Source of the DNA: Planococcus citri
Taxonomy: Eukaryota; Arthropoda; Insecta; Hemiptera; Pseudococcidae
Length of the DNA stretch: 64,000 bases
Reading direction: 5' to 3'
NCBI RefSeq assembly: GCF_950023065.1
Contig: NC_088680.1
Coordinates: 15,984,559-16,048,558, forward strand
The notes beneath the pieces are model-generated. The model was not told the origin of the DNA and did no database searches. It saw only the letters and a list, made by a program, of their open reading frames with translations. Shown piece after piece: positions 24,683 through 38,600 of this stretch; the first letter of the stretch is position 1; the number at the start of each line of letters is the position of its first letter. The translations under genes were made by a program, and so were the position numbers.

Positions 24683-25140
24683 CAATTCACCAGTCCTTGA
24701 AATGCAAAACAGCTACGATTATACTTACACTACCACTACCTATCATTTATCATAACCTACCTACGATGATAAAAATTACCTACAAGGGAATTACCATTGA
24801 GAAGGGGGTGGAGAGGCGGCAAGAGCAATCGCTACTTGTGCCACTGTTGTTACTATCGCGCTGCCTATGCTTCCCCTGCCAGCCAAAGGGCAACTGACAG
24901 GGTCAGTATTGCGCTCCTATATTTTCAAACTACAAAATCTTCATTCAAAACGAACCAATTTTACCTGAAGTAACCAGTTTCACGCGTCGCTTTTCAACTT
25001 CCCAGCACTAATCTTGATCTAACGTACTACCTTCAATATTCCACGTTCACCTGAAATCATCCAACCCAGTCAAACCAGTTGCCTATATTAAAACATCGCA
25101 GGTAGAAATCAAATCATACCTCTTACACGTGTATACGTAA
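24679..25140. other. Short non-repetitive intergenic DNA
   Basis: Mixed-composition sequence past the likely 3' end of the furrowed-like gene. I see no exon. Confidence 0.3.
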
Positions 25141-25161
25141 ATGAAAACGAAAACGATGGCC

Positions 25162-25167
25162 TTTATT
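25162..25167 (-). terminator. Candidate distal poly(A) signal, furrowed-like gene
   Basis: AATAAA on the minus strand in the context TTCAATAAAGGCC, about 1.09 kb past the stop codon. Confidence 0.35.
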
Positions 25168-26029
25168 GAATTCTCTTAAAAATTAAAAATAACATAAATA
25201 ATGTCCATTTATCAGCCAATATATCGCTAGCATTATAAAAATTTGGCTACACATAACGAATAAACTATTATTTAAAAAAAAGAAAAAAAAAGAAAGAAAG
25301 AAAAAGCTCACAGCATTCAAAGCAACATTCTCGAGCTTCGATATAAAAAAAAATAGTAGAAGAAGAAAGTAAAACAGAGAATACACAATTAAATGCACAT
25401 GGTCGTTAATAAAAAAAAAAAATTAAAAGAACAAAGAAAAAAAATTGCGATATTATCAGTGGTTTCGAAATCGAAAAAAAAAATTCGTAAATTAATACGC
25501 GACCTACTTAAGGTACATACATATAAATAAAATATTAATAAATTATAATATACTAATATTTGAACATAATGGTAAAAAGAGAAAAAAGAAAAGATAGCAA
25601 AACATTAATAAATAATAATAATATTTACAAACTAACAAAAAAGACATCGCTTCAGCCTAGTTTTACCACATTTAAAAGAGAAAAAAATCGTATACAAAAA
25701 AAGGGGGGAAAGAAGAACATATTAAAACAAAGAAAAAAAGATACAGGGAAATGGGATGAGGGAAAAAAACAGGCCAAGGGATGTCTATCAAGTCTTTCAA
25801 TTCGTTACAACAACGTTCTCCTATATACAAAAATATACAACAGGTATCTAAATATTATCACCGTCTAATCAATCGATTATTATAACGCACCTCTCACAGT
25901 TATGAGTGAAAAACTTGGCGATAAAATGAGAAAAAAATAAAAGGGAAAAGGGGAAGAAAATAAAAATTAACCTATTCGATGGGATATGCAAATCGATGGC
26001 GAGCGACACGTTGATCGTTTTTGTCTTTT

Positions 26030-26045
26030 TATTTATTTATTTATT
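26030..26045 (-). terminator. Poly(A) signal cluster, furrowed-like gene
   Basis: Overlapping AATAAA motifs on the minus strand about 210 bases past the stop codon, giving a candidate proximal polyadenylation site. Confidence 0.4.
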
Positions 26046-26251
26046 TTTCGTAAGTACGATAAGTACATTAAATAGGTACCTACTAAGAAGAGTACACATT
26101 GACTAGGTCAAAATAACGACGACGTGTTTAATCAAGAGAAAGAAAAAAGCTTTGGGGAACGTGATGGGATGAAAACCTCCTCACAAAACACCGGTAATCA
26201 ATTATCATTAATTTATTATTTTCGGTCCTACACACGCACGTGAATCTTTTC

Positions 26252-26627
26252 CTAATACCTCGACCTTTTGGAATTATTTTGATGCTGATGATGTCTGAAG
26301 TCACGTTCCGATGGATGGTGATGATGGTGATGGTGGTGTTTCTTCTTTTCGGGCGTCTTGGACGAGTACACGGTGGCCGCATCACTGACCACTAGTTCGC
26401 TACCGCTGCGCATACTTTCTAGGCGCGGATCGAGGGTTTCTTTGCGACGTACTTGAGCGTGGAATTTGCCGTTCGCCGATTGGTGTAGGTTTTCCCAGGC
26501 TTGTCTGTAGTATCGGTTTAGTCCTCCTCGACTCTCGGAGCTGGACGAATCGTACGATTCCATTGTGTTACAATCCGGCGACGGCCTGTGTAAGTAGTGT
26601 TTCGTCGTATTTGAACTACTCCTGTTT
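26252..26627 (-). CDS. fw: fw exon: cytoplasmic tail with His-rich end, stop codon
   Basis: The acceptor is TATGATTCAG above 26627 and the stop TAG is at 26254-26252. It encodes about 124 residues: NRSSSNTTKHYLHRPSPDCN, ESYDSSSSESRGGLNRYYRQ, AWENLHQSANGKFHAQVRR, DPRLESMRSGSELVVSDAAT, VYSSKTPEKKK, then eight His in a row, and a His/Gln/Arg-rich end (FRHHQHQNNSKRSRY). Possible Tyr (NRYYRQ, TVYSS) and Ser phosphorylation sites are visible. Base composition is markedly more GC-rich than the flanks. Confidence 0.85.
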
Positions 26628-29600
26628 CTGAATCATAGAAAATCGAGATTGATATTAGAACTCAGCATGTGAATAGGTAATCTATTACTAGTCGAAGAAG
26701 AAGTCAGAAGTCTCAAGAGTAGATATATGAACAGATGGGTGGTGGTGCATGCAAAGGAGAGGCTACAAGAAAATGGAGAAAGATGAAGTAGCCTTCCTGA
26801 CATAATATGATTTTCCTCAGTCATTATGACGTCACATACGAATAAAAGTGCATTTTTGATGGAGGGGGAAGAGGGAGAGGCAGCAAATTTACATTTTGTC
26901 AGTGCCACTGGTGAAAAATTATTATAGAAAATGATCCAAATCCGCAAAATTTCAGACTCATTTTCATCGTAAGAGGTATCAAACAAGAGAGAGGGATACC
27001 GATACACATTTCTTCGCCCTTGATCATTCACTTGATCTGAAAGACTGGGATTCAAAAATTTATTCATTTTGTTCAATTTTTATTTCGCAAATCGAAATAC
27101 TCCTCTCGTTTTGAACGTGCTAAACACAAATTTGACATGTTTAACTTCAGTGGGGGGGGGGGGCATTCAAACTTCACTTTATAATGAAATTTGACTTTTC
27201 TGTGCTTCCACCCCCTCAACTTGTTGAAATTTTTTGAAAGAATAACAAAAAAGGGGTTGTCCCCAGAGGACATCTTCAGTTAGGTATATTACATTCATTT
27301 TCAAAATCCAATTTATCCAAAAAATTTCCATTTCTGTGACAGAATTCATCTGAATTATCAATTTTTGGCGGAAAAAATGTTCCCGGTCTCCAAAACAGTG
27401 TAGGTTCTCTTAAAAAAGAACAGAGTCCCCCTGAAATGAGAAAAAAATTTCAAAAATCAAAACTTGAAAATGGTGAAAATTTTTAGAAAATTTTTTTATT
27501 AAAAAAGGATTCTTTTTTTAAAGGAATTTTAACCTGAAATGAAAAACTTTCAAAATTTTCAGATCACAAAAAATTGATTATTGAGAAAAACCAAGAAGTT
27601 TTATGGAAAAAATTGAGAAAAAACAAAATTGTAGAGCGTAAAATTTTTAATCACCAGAGTGAAATTCATTTTTCCTCCAAATCTTATCTTTTATCAAAAA
27701 TCAAAATTATTTTTGATAAAGAATTTGATTTTTTTTTTAATTTTCCACCACTAAAATTTATTTTTTTTTTCAAAAAAACAAGTGTTCTATGAAAAAAAAA
27801 TAAAGAGAAATAAAATTGTAGATAATAAAATTTTCTATAACCACTTGGTGTAATTTTTTTAAAAAAGTTTCGTTCTTGAGTATTTTTCAAGTAAAAATTG
27901 AAAAGATCACCTTCATTGAACAGTTTTTTTACTCGAATTTTACACTATCTGGGAGGTTGACTCCCCCCTCTCTTGAAGGGGTCGAAGTCCAGAAAACCTT
28001 ATTTCCAACTCCAGAAATTTAATGAAAATCGACAGTAGCAATGAGCATAAAAAATAAAATTCTCAAAAATAAGTACCCATGGAACAAAATTTCACTTTTT
28101 GTTTCATCATTTTCGTTTCCCCCAAAATTGGTGATTTCATCACCCCCCCCCCCTCTACCAACCCACAATAAACAAACAGAAAATTAAAAACATGCAAATC
28201 TCAATTTTTCAATCAAAAAAAAAAAAAAAAATCATTTCTTGAATTCGACGAAGAAAAGTACCTACAATAATTTACCCAGTCAAATTTTCAAATCTTTGAA
28301 ATGATTTTTTTAAACTGCACAGAATTTAATTTTCCCAACTTGAAAATCAATTCGACAACCTTGGAAAAATTTCTGAAAACTATGACAAGTTTTTAAATAA
28401 AAAATGTCATAAAAATCATATTTTAAATATTACAAAAATGGTTTAAAATTAAAGTACTCAAGGTGAAAGTTTCAAAATCATGCAATAAATTGCACGAACT
28501 AAAAATTTGCTCAAAAAACGTTCAAACTGTATCAAGACATCAAAAAAAGTTGAAAATAAAATAAAATAAAATGAAAATTATCAAAACAATCTGAAAGCAG
28601 GGCTCGTACTCAGTTTTTTTCAAAAAAAAAAGTAATCTTGTAAACTACGTAAAAAAGCTCAAAATAGTAAACAAAAATTGACAAAAAAGTAACCAAAATA
28701 ATTACAAGACGCGAGCAAAACATTTCAACGTATAGAAAAAAAATCACAAAAAAAGTCAGAACATTTCAATTACTAAAAATGTAAAAAAAAAAAAAAAAAA
28801 AAAAAAAATGAAACTTGATCGATACTTTGACAATTTTATCAAAAGCAAGACTATTAATTGACAGTTACTGGCAAAAGAATCATACCTTATGGCTTTATCA
28901 AATTTTTGGTCAGAAAGGTGAGACTATTTTGCTACTTTTTGACAATGTCAATAAAGCGAGACCTTTTTTTGACATGAAAGCGAGAACTCTTTTAGAAATT
29001 TCTCGCAAAAAAAACAAGATTTTGACAATTTTAACAAAAGGGAAAATTTTTCATCAATTTTTGACAAAAATTTGAAACTATTAAGGAAATTTTTGAAAAA
29101 ATTGAGTTTTTTTTAGAATTCTTTGCAAAAAAGCGACAATTCACAAAGTACATACATTCATTTACTTAAGTACTTATGTCGAAAAAATGAAACTTTTTAG
29201 CAATTTTTAGCAAAAAAGGGAGATTTATTTTAGCAGTTTTTGACATTTTCAAGTTGGAAAATAAAATTATTCTACATTAGATAAAAAGTGAGAATTCTTG
29301 TAAATTTTTGCAGGCAGAATTATTTTGAAATAAAGTTAAGTAAGGCAACAAATTGCAAAAATTCTCAAAACGTAGCGAATTGCTAAAAATTCCATGAGAA
29401 TGATTAAAAACAGAATAAAAACAGATATGTACAACTGCCTTGATGTAATTTCATTTTATTTTAGGTTCAATTCATATTCAATTTATAGGCTCAATTGATT
29501 TTTGCTCTGTTGATGTAGGCTAATTGAATTTTCACTTATTTATTTGTATGTACCTAATTCAATTTTTTATAGGGTAAGGTACTTAGTCATTTCAGTTTAG

Positions 29601-32600
29601 TTTTTGATTTTTATTTATTGGTTTAATTCAATTAAATTGTACTTTAGTTGAATTTTGTTTGCTTCATTTCAATTTTTTGTTTTCAAGTTGATTTGAATTT
29701 TTTTTTTTTTTTTGGTTTTAAATATCATTTCTTGGTATAATTTAACCTTTGTAAATAAGTACCTAGCTGTATTTTTATTTCAATGTTCGTTTGTGTATTT
29801 CATTTTTCATTTTTCAGTCTACTTCAATATATTGTAATTTTCAGGTTAAATCCAATTCTCTTTTTTTGGGTCAATTTTATTCATTTTGGTTCAATTTAAA
29901 ACAGCTTTTAATACTGTTTCAACAACTTCATGCTTATTTTGAACAATTTTCGTAATATTTCAAATAATTCATACGAAATTTTAAGCCATTTCGATTCAAT
30001 TAATTCTGCTTGAAAATTCACACAAGTTTCTTGCATTTACTTACAGCAGTTTTTTTCATAGATTTTTGCTCATCTTAACGATAAATAGCTTCAATACCAA
30101 AAAATTTTCGCCAAACTTTCAAAAAAAATTCTGCAATAATTTTTATATCATTTTTATGATTTCAAAATATTTTTCTAGGATTAAAACAATATTATTTTTT
30201 TTATCAATTTTCAGTATGGTATTTGAACTTGAAGATGGGTAAATTAAATTCTGTTGAATTATCAACACTTCAAAAAACTTAGACATTCGTCTGTTCAAGA
30301 GCTAGATTTCTCACATCTCGAAGCCCTTCTGATGTTTTTGAAGAAGGGGCAAGGGGAGGGGGAGGGGGAGCAAAAAAAAAGATCATAAAAAAATGTCGAA
30401 AAAAATCTCATAGTATCCATTTTAAAGTTTTCGAGAACACTGAATCCAAAAATAACATCATCATCAACCAAACCAATAAATCTTTTAGCCCCTCCTTTGC
30501 AATACCACCTCGTATGCGCCACCATGTAATAATAGTGAATCAGAACAGGGTAGCGTGATCATGGCATACAGCAGTCACATACAGATCTTCCAGAAATATA
30601 AATACAGAACATAGGTAAAAATATTCAAGTACCATACCAGAACCCAGTGAAACTATACTTACTCCAAAACAAACGTTGAAACGACGAATACCACACTCTA
30701 CTCTGCTCACAGCGTGATATACAAAAATAAGTAAGTAAATTATAAGCAAAGACTAGTGACGAGCCATCCTTCACCATCACCACATGCTCATAGATAGGTA
30801 GGTAGTAGGTCTAGGTACCATCTTCCAAAACCACAGGGGTAGGTAGAGAGATAGACAATACATTATATAGGTAGGTAAAATATATGTACATGATTTTCAT
30901 ACTTAGTAACATTCAAAAGCGCATTACACAATAAATTATACCGATTCTCGTACCTTGTTAATTATTCAAATTGGGTTAGAAAAATAACCAGCCCGGCTTC
31001 TATAAGCTCTAGAAAATTCCCGGCGTCCGACTTGCTGGTCGGGAAAAGGTAACGCCAGTAACGTATACCAACGAGAAGGCATGCTGCGTGCTGGCGGCTT
31101 TTTACGTTTATGCCGCCCACTATAAAAAAAAATGAAAAAAAAAAAAAAAGAAGAAGAAGCATACAACAAGTACACAAATTGCTCTGCGCGAGAAGTAATT
31201 TGTTCCGAACACCGTTATTGATACGTTTATTCAATTGCCATTTTTATTTTCCTACATATTGCTGCTTTATATTCTTATACATCCCATGCAATTAAGCTGC
31301 TGGTTGGAACGTTGAATGGGTTTTCAAAAAAAAAAAAAAAAATTCAATTCAAATGGTTCCCCATGTTTCTATGCAAAACCCACAGAACTTCTTACACTTC
31401 CGTTGGTTTTCCCTTCCTCTACAACAACCACAAGTACACATTAAAATGATCAAAACCTCCCAGAAAATTACCTCAATATACCTAACCATGTTAGTACCCG
31501 TTGCAAAATTATCAAGTATTAGTAGTTAAAGTAAAAATAAATAAATGTCAGCCGTTAATGATCCGCAAAAAAAAAAACTAAACCGCACCCATTGCCTTCA
31601 AGACAGGTATCCTCTAAAACCGCAAAGTGTTTCACTTTCAACTCGCCATTAATTTTTCGTCATTTCGACTACAAAATAAGTATAAATTGCAATTGCGAAT
31701 GAAAAATGAAACACAAACTGTCGTAAGTGTTTATTTACAAACTCACGCCGCGGATATTTGTTTTAGTGTTGTGGGATACCTTCGTGAAATTTGATACTTT
31801 GTTAGACTGTTAGGTTAGGTTAGACGAATTAGTACACAGAATCTACCAGAGGCTGGCGAGTGGCGATGGCGAATATTTCCATATGGTATTTTTTAATTGC
31901 TAATTTACACGTAAAGCGATAACGGCATTGGATACAGCTATAATACTACGTATATAAGTTAGAGAACGTTACTAAGTTAATAGAAAGTTGTTAAGAATAT
32001 TATTATGGTATGCTTTTTTTTTTGCTGCCTTATGCTATGTAGTTTAGAGCTAAATCATGATGACTACCGAGTAGGTAAATGGTTACCTATGGATGTATTT
32101 TCTCATACGTACCTTCTGATTAATAACACGACTGTCGTGACTACGGCTGCGAGAAAGACGAAAGCACCGAAAACACCCAACGCTACAATGGCACCTAGGA
32201 CAAAAAAAATTACGAGATTGAAATACATACAATAATAAAAATTCATAATACGTAATTATACAAAAATTATTAAATTATAAGTCGAGGAAGAGGAAAAAAA
32301 GAGGAGATCTGGGCACATGAACGTTTCATTATTGACCAATTGACCAATATCGCAGGTTTTTATTTCATTTTTTGGCCATCGAAGGTCAACTAGACTTCAT
32401 CATTGGTCACTGAACGTTAAACGCAGTCATTGACCATAGACCTGTGAACGTACTGCACGCTCAATAAATATTTACATCGGTCATTAAGCGTGTTCACTCG
32501 TCGATAAACAACTTGATCATTGAACGTTGATATTCGACATTCCCACTCATTTATAGGTGAATGAATCGATTGATAACATTTTTTGAAGCTCGATTCGAGC

Positions 32601-35600
32601 ACAGAGTCGAATGGTTGTTCAAATTAGAACGAGGATTTTCAAAAAGCATTTCGAAGAAATACTTTTTCTCAGCCACTAGGATTACTTAATTCCTAAAAAA
32701 TTTTCATAAAAATTGTAACCTGCGTATTCGAACATTTTTTTTTTGGGGGGGGGGGAAGGTTGAACGCTTGAATTTCTGATAATTTTTTTCAATTTTCAAA
32801 CCCCCTTTATTTTGAATCATATTTCGAATCAGAGGACAAAATTACAGTAGGAATCAAAATCAACGACTCAACGACTCCATTTTTCAAGATTCCAAATTTC
32901 ACATCGAGGTTATTGCAAAAGTTGGAATTTTTGACCCCCCCCCTCTCACATTGAGGTTAATTTTGGATCAAAGGACAAAAGTGTCACCAGAACTTGAAAT
33001 TATTGAGTTCAGATACCTAATTTCAGCACACTCGTATATCTGCATTTACGTAAAATTTCGATTAATGGTTTACCCTTCAAAGTCCATTTTGAGATAGAAA
33101 CCAAAATACATTGAAATCAAAATCAGCTAATTCTGATACTGAAAATATTTATAAAATGTTTATTTTCGGGTAAAGAGCCAAACGTTTGAATTTGAGGCCA
33201 CTAGAATCAAATCTCTACTTCTCCATTTTCGAACTTTTTGAGAAAAACGCAAAAAACCTCCCTAGCATTTATCGTAACATAAAATACCGAGGTAATATGT
33301 CTAATATTTTTGTACCAACATGACGATAGTGACCCACATGTTTGTTTTACCCTACGCGTTGCCGTAAGAGTTCCTGGGCAGTTTGAAGTTAGGAGAAGTT
33401 AAGTTTTGTCTCCAACCGTACACTTTTTACATCGTTTTAGGGCACTTAATCAAAAATTGTTCTAGTAATATGGTGCTAAAAGTTGAAGAAAGCTTGGAAA
33501 GTTTGAGAAATTAAAGAAATATTGCATTTTTGACCATTCATTTGGAAATTGAAATAATTTTCCTTTTTTTTCAAAGTAAAAAAAATTAATTTTTGTTAAT
33601 AAAAATGAAAGGTGTTTTTGGGGGAAGGGTCCTCACTTGATGAATTTATTCAATTTCAAGCCTAATTTCAAAGGCATAACACTAGTCCTTCATTCAATTT
33701 CCACCAGGTTCGTTTCTAAACTTGACTTCTCCATTAAAAAAGTACACTTTTGATTCTAACCCCTAACTTTACACGCTGTTTAACCATACTTCCTTACACA
33801 AAATTGAAATTTTGACATTTTCATCGGATGCGGCACATGTTGTAGTATACCAAACCATGCTTAACTCATTTTTGAAAAAAAGTGGAGAAGTAGACATTTG
33901 ATTCTAGTGGCCTCATTTCCACATCAATATTTGTGACTTTCGTGAAATTTTGGTTTTGGAGCAGTTCCTCTGCAGCTTATTTGAAGTTTACAATTTTTTT
34001 TATTTTTTTTTAAATTGAACACGACTCCAGGTATTCGAATTTGAACAGCAATGACGTGATTTTCGTAAAATTTCAATTCCTAATCCACTTTTTCGAATGA
34101 AAAATCAAAATTTGTGACTCGAGATAGACACATTTCAATTCCCATATCAGATTTTTAGAACATTTCTAATTGTTAAACCTTCCTTCAGAGCTCATTTTGA
34201 GTCCGAGGGCAAAATTGGAGTCCAAATTAAAATCAGCAACCTCAGATACTCAGATTTCAACACTCATTATCTAGATTTTTACGCGATTCCAATTTTTAAA
34301 CCTCCCTTTTCAAGCCCATTTTGGTTCAAAATCCAAAATTGTAGCAAAAATCAAAATCAGCAACCCCAGACCCTCAGATTTCAACATTCGCATCGAGATT
34401 TGTCTGCAATTCTAATTTTTGAACCTCTTCTTTAGAGCTCATTTTGGTTCAAAATCCAAAATTGTAGCAAAAATCAAAATCAGCAACCTCAGACACTCAG
34501 ATTTCAACACAGACACACATCGTGATTTTTACGCAATTCCAAATTTACAACCCCCCCCCCGCTTTGGAGCCCATTTTGGTTCAGAACTCAAAATTGTAGC
34601 AAAAATCAAAATCAGCAACCTCACGATACTCAGATTTCAACATTTACATCATAATTTCCACCTGATTTAAAATTTGGAACCTCTTTTTTGAAGCCCATTT
34701 TCGATCAAAGTATAAAATTGCTATCAAAATCAATATCAGTGATTTTACTCGTAGATCGTGATTTTCATGAAATTCCGATCTTTTTGACCCCCTTCCCACC
34801 CCTTCTGGAGCCCATATTTTGGACCAAAGTGAAAAATTCACGACAAAATCAAAACTAGAAACTTCAAATACTCTGATTTTAACACCAATTTCTTCAATTT
34901 TGCATAATTTTGGTTGTTGAAATGACTCTATCCCCTTCCTCTCATCTCTTGGAACCCATTTTGGGTGCAAGGGTAAAATTGATGCCCAACTCAAAATCAG
35001 CGATCTAAGATACCTAAGATTTCAACATTATAATGTCGTGATTTTCGGGCAATTCCGATTTTTGACCTCCTCCTCCCCCCTCCATCTCTACAAATAATTT
35101 CAAAATGCGAAAACAAAACTGTTATCCGAATGGAAATCAATGGTCTCAAAAATATACATCAATGCAGAATTTAAAACTTATAAACTCAAAAATTCACGAC
35201 CAGGTACGGAATTTTTTCTCCTTTAAAATTTTATTTTGGCCAACCAGAGCTCAAAATTTCTCCAGAAAGCCCAATTTTTGAGTAAATTTCATTCTGGCTT
35301 ACTTGGTATTTTAAAATTTCAAAATTTCTCCCAAAAATCCACGAGATACCTTAAAATTTGGATTTAAAACGTAAAAAATTGAAACATCCTTACGAGAAAT
35401 TCAACTTTTCATCGACACCACCCCCCCCCCCCTCCCATATCATTAATTTAGGTAAATCGATTCACTCAAAAAATAAGTATCTACAAAAAAAAAAATCAAT
35501 TTCAAATCAAAAATTCATTTTTTCCAAAATTTAGAAATCTTAGTGAACGAAATGAATTGGTCGTTCGCAAATGATTCAAAACAAACTGGACACATCTGAT

Positions 35601-38600
35601 CGAATACAATTCAAAAAGCAGAAATGATTCGCTCATTTTTGGTAAAAATAGGGCCATTCGCGAACGACTCGTGCATTAATTAATTTGAGAACAAAATCGT
35701 TCACAAACGAATCGTTCATCTCGAAAGTGGTAATCTTTTGTGAACGAATCATTAGGTTTGACTTGAATTTTGATCAAATTATGGAAGAATCAACTCAGAT
35801 GAGAATGATTCGCTCACATAAGATCGAATCGATCGTGAACGAATTATTTACGAATTACGATCGTTCGTAAGACATTTTCTCACATTTGAGATACCTCGTG
35901 ACGAGGTTTTCGCGAACGACTGACATCGTTCATCAAATCATTCGCGAACGACTTTCCTATCATTCGACTCTGATGAAATCGTTCGTGAACGATGAAAATT
36001 CGATATGATCATAGAGACCGTTCGCGAACGATTCCCTCTTATTCGATCAAATCGTTCGCGAACGAATCACAAATTATGATCAGTCGTTCGCGAACGATTC
36101 AATTCAATCAACTTTGAATTTTGATCAAATTAATGAACCGTTTGGCGAATGATACAATCATATCTGATGAATTAGGTCAAGGTTTAAAAATTCAGAGGTT
36201 TCAAGAACAGTCCCTTCTTCCAATTTTTTCATACCATCAAAAAATTTTCAAAATATTATGATGGCAATGAGCAAATTTCCAGTTCACGAACGATTCAATT
36301 GCCTTCGATCAACTCTCGAGAATTTTCCTCTTCCCAGAAATGAAAGAACAAATTTGAAAACTTTTGCAACCAATCCCTGCTCGCTCCTATTCCAATTTCC
36401 TATCCGAATACTTACCAATATTAAGCTTAGCTCCGAACGTCTCCCTCCTATCATCCTCCAACGAATGAGACGGTATATTCACAGCATTGATGTTATTCCT
36501 CACATCGGCGATCTCATTCAGCGACGGATGCGTATGATCTATGCCATATGGCGGCGGTAATTTCGTGTTCTCCGTCGTCTTGCCATTTTCATCGTTATAA
36601 ATTGGACTAGTTTTGAGTATGGGTGACGGCGATGTTTTCGTCGAGAATGGACGAGGCTTCTCGCGCGTCGGTGTTTTCGCCGAAACGGTCGTCGTGAACG
36701 GTGGCCTAGTTTCGATCGGCTTCAGAGTCGTTCTGATGTCTTCTACGAGTACAAAATACCCCAAAAAAAACACACACAAATTAGTTTCTTATTAATTATT
36801 GCTTACATAAGTACATATGTACTTAGATATTTTTCAAGCATAGATCGATATTGAGGGGGAAAAAAGAAACATTATTATACATACACAGAATAACATTAAT
36901 TTTTACAAGCCTCTACATTTCGTTACCTTTACAAGCTGGAGGATTATTATCATAAATGCCACCAGGTAAGCATCTTAGTTGTTTGGCTCCGACTAATTTG
37001 TATTTACGAGAGGTACAAGCGTACTCGACTATGGCACCGATATCGGTCGAATTACTCAATACGAACACATCACCATTTTCGATTTCCGCAGGTTCGGGGC
37101 ATTTAGCAGCTAAACGAGAAAATTTCGTTAGAGGGGGGTTTAGCTCATCGAGGCGTGTTGGAGGTGTTGGGTTTTTCGAGCAGGTGGAAAATGGAGATCC
37201 CATGAGGCCATGAATCGTACCTCTTACTTTTCCAACTCCACATTTCTATTTTTTCTTGAATAAAAATTACTGCTAATAGAGGGACAAATTTTTAAACCAG
37301 AGGTAATTTTTTAGATCACAGAATTTATAACTTTTTGGCGGGAAAAAGCATAAAAATCAGACAAATTAGAATGGAAAATATTCATTTTTTTCCTTTACTG
37401 TTTCAAATTTCAAGCCGGAAATCTTCGGTTTTTTTCATTTTGACAAATTCCAATTTCAATACAGGGTGCCCGAAAAATTTTCAAATCACAATGCAGACTT
37501 TTGTAAAATCTTCTCAATATTTTTTCAGGATTTTGAGCATGGTGCTTCTCCAATTTTACCCTCCCCCCTCACCAAATGTGCTTTCAACATTCAAAAACGT
37601 TACAGCTACCGCATCAGTGTTACTAATGTAAAATGTGAAGTAAAATTGGATTAAATTTTTTTCACATTAAATGGTGAATTGGGAAAAAATTGTCAACAAT
37701 TCTTCGATGAATAATTCAAAACTTTTGAGCTAAATGCGAGACTTTCTCATCACTTTCAGGATATCCTAAAATAGCAAATGAATTCTGCATGTGCAAAGTG
37801 CAAAAAATTTACAAAACAATAACACAAAAAAAGCAGAATACTCAATTTTTGAATCTAGAAAGCTGTAAATTACACAAATATCAATTTTTTACTGAAAAAA
37901 AAACGATTTAAAATTGAAGGTTTCCTCATTTTAGATTAAGAATAAAAAAATGACGGCTCTTAGAATCCAATAAAGAATCAGAATGATAAAAAAATTGAAA
38001 AAAATTTCTCATTCAAATGCAAACAAAATATTTTGAAAATTTCAATTAATGGAATTTTAAAACCTCAAGTCTTTCCAACTTGGGAGAAAAGTTACAAAAA
38101 AATGAAAAAAATACATAAATTACTATGGAAAGTGGAGCTTTTGAACTTGAAATTTGTGAGAAAATTCACACGAGTAATTCAAAAATTGTAACTTTTCTCA
38201 TAGGTATTCAAATTAGCAATTTCAAAAAAAAAAAAAAAAATATAAAAGTAGAAAAAACGAGAGAAAATTTCATGAATTCAATTTTTGAGTCCAATTTCTC
38301 TAGTAAACAAAAATTATGAATCAGAATTTAAAAAAAAAAAAAAAACAAAAAAATCCAAAAATAGGGAAGAATAAAAATTAGCACTTCATTCCAATTTTAA
38401 ATGTCGGAGAAAATATTTTTTGAGATGGATGAATGAAAATCAGTTAGACCTACTCAGAAAAAAATTGTCTCACAGTCCTTTCCTTTCCTTCGTAGTTCAA
38501 TTTTTTTTTAAATCTTCAGGTTCAGTGTGTTTATGATTATTCCTTAGGTGATTTAAAAACATAAAATTGACTCAAAAATAACCAATTAAAAAAAATTGAA

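Larger units (their letters stand above)
25141..26251 (-). other. fw: Probable 3' UTR of the furrowed-like gene
   Basis: About 1.1 kb of AT-rich sequence directly after the stop codon at 26254-26252, without the satellite families found elsewhere. Minus-strand AATAAA motifs occur as a cluster (about 26030-26045, AATAAATAAATAAATAAA) and singly at 25167-25162, either of which could direct polyadenylation. The boundary at about 25141 is inferred from the last AATAAA. Confidence 0.45.

Noticed and set aside
26633..27076. Minus-strand frame of 147 codons next to the fw tail exon
   Set aside because: It is in the intron upstream of the tail exon, has no acceptor or donor arrangement and no homology, and the phase-matched splice from the transmembrane exon goes directly to 26627.
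34644..34994. Open frame of 116 codons on the minus strand
   Set aside because: It lies entirely within the ~120-bp tandem repeat and encodes low-complexity repeat translation.
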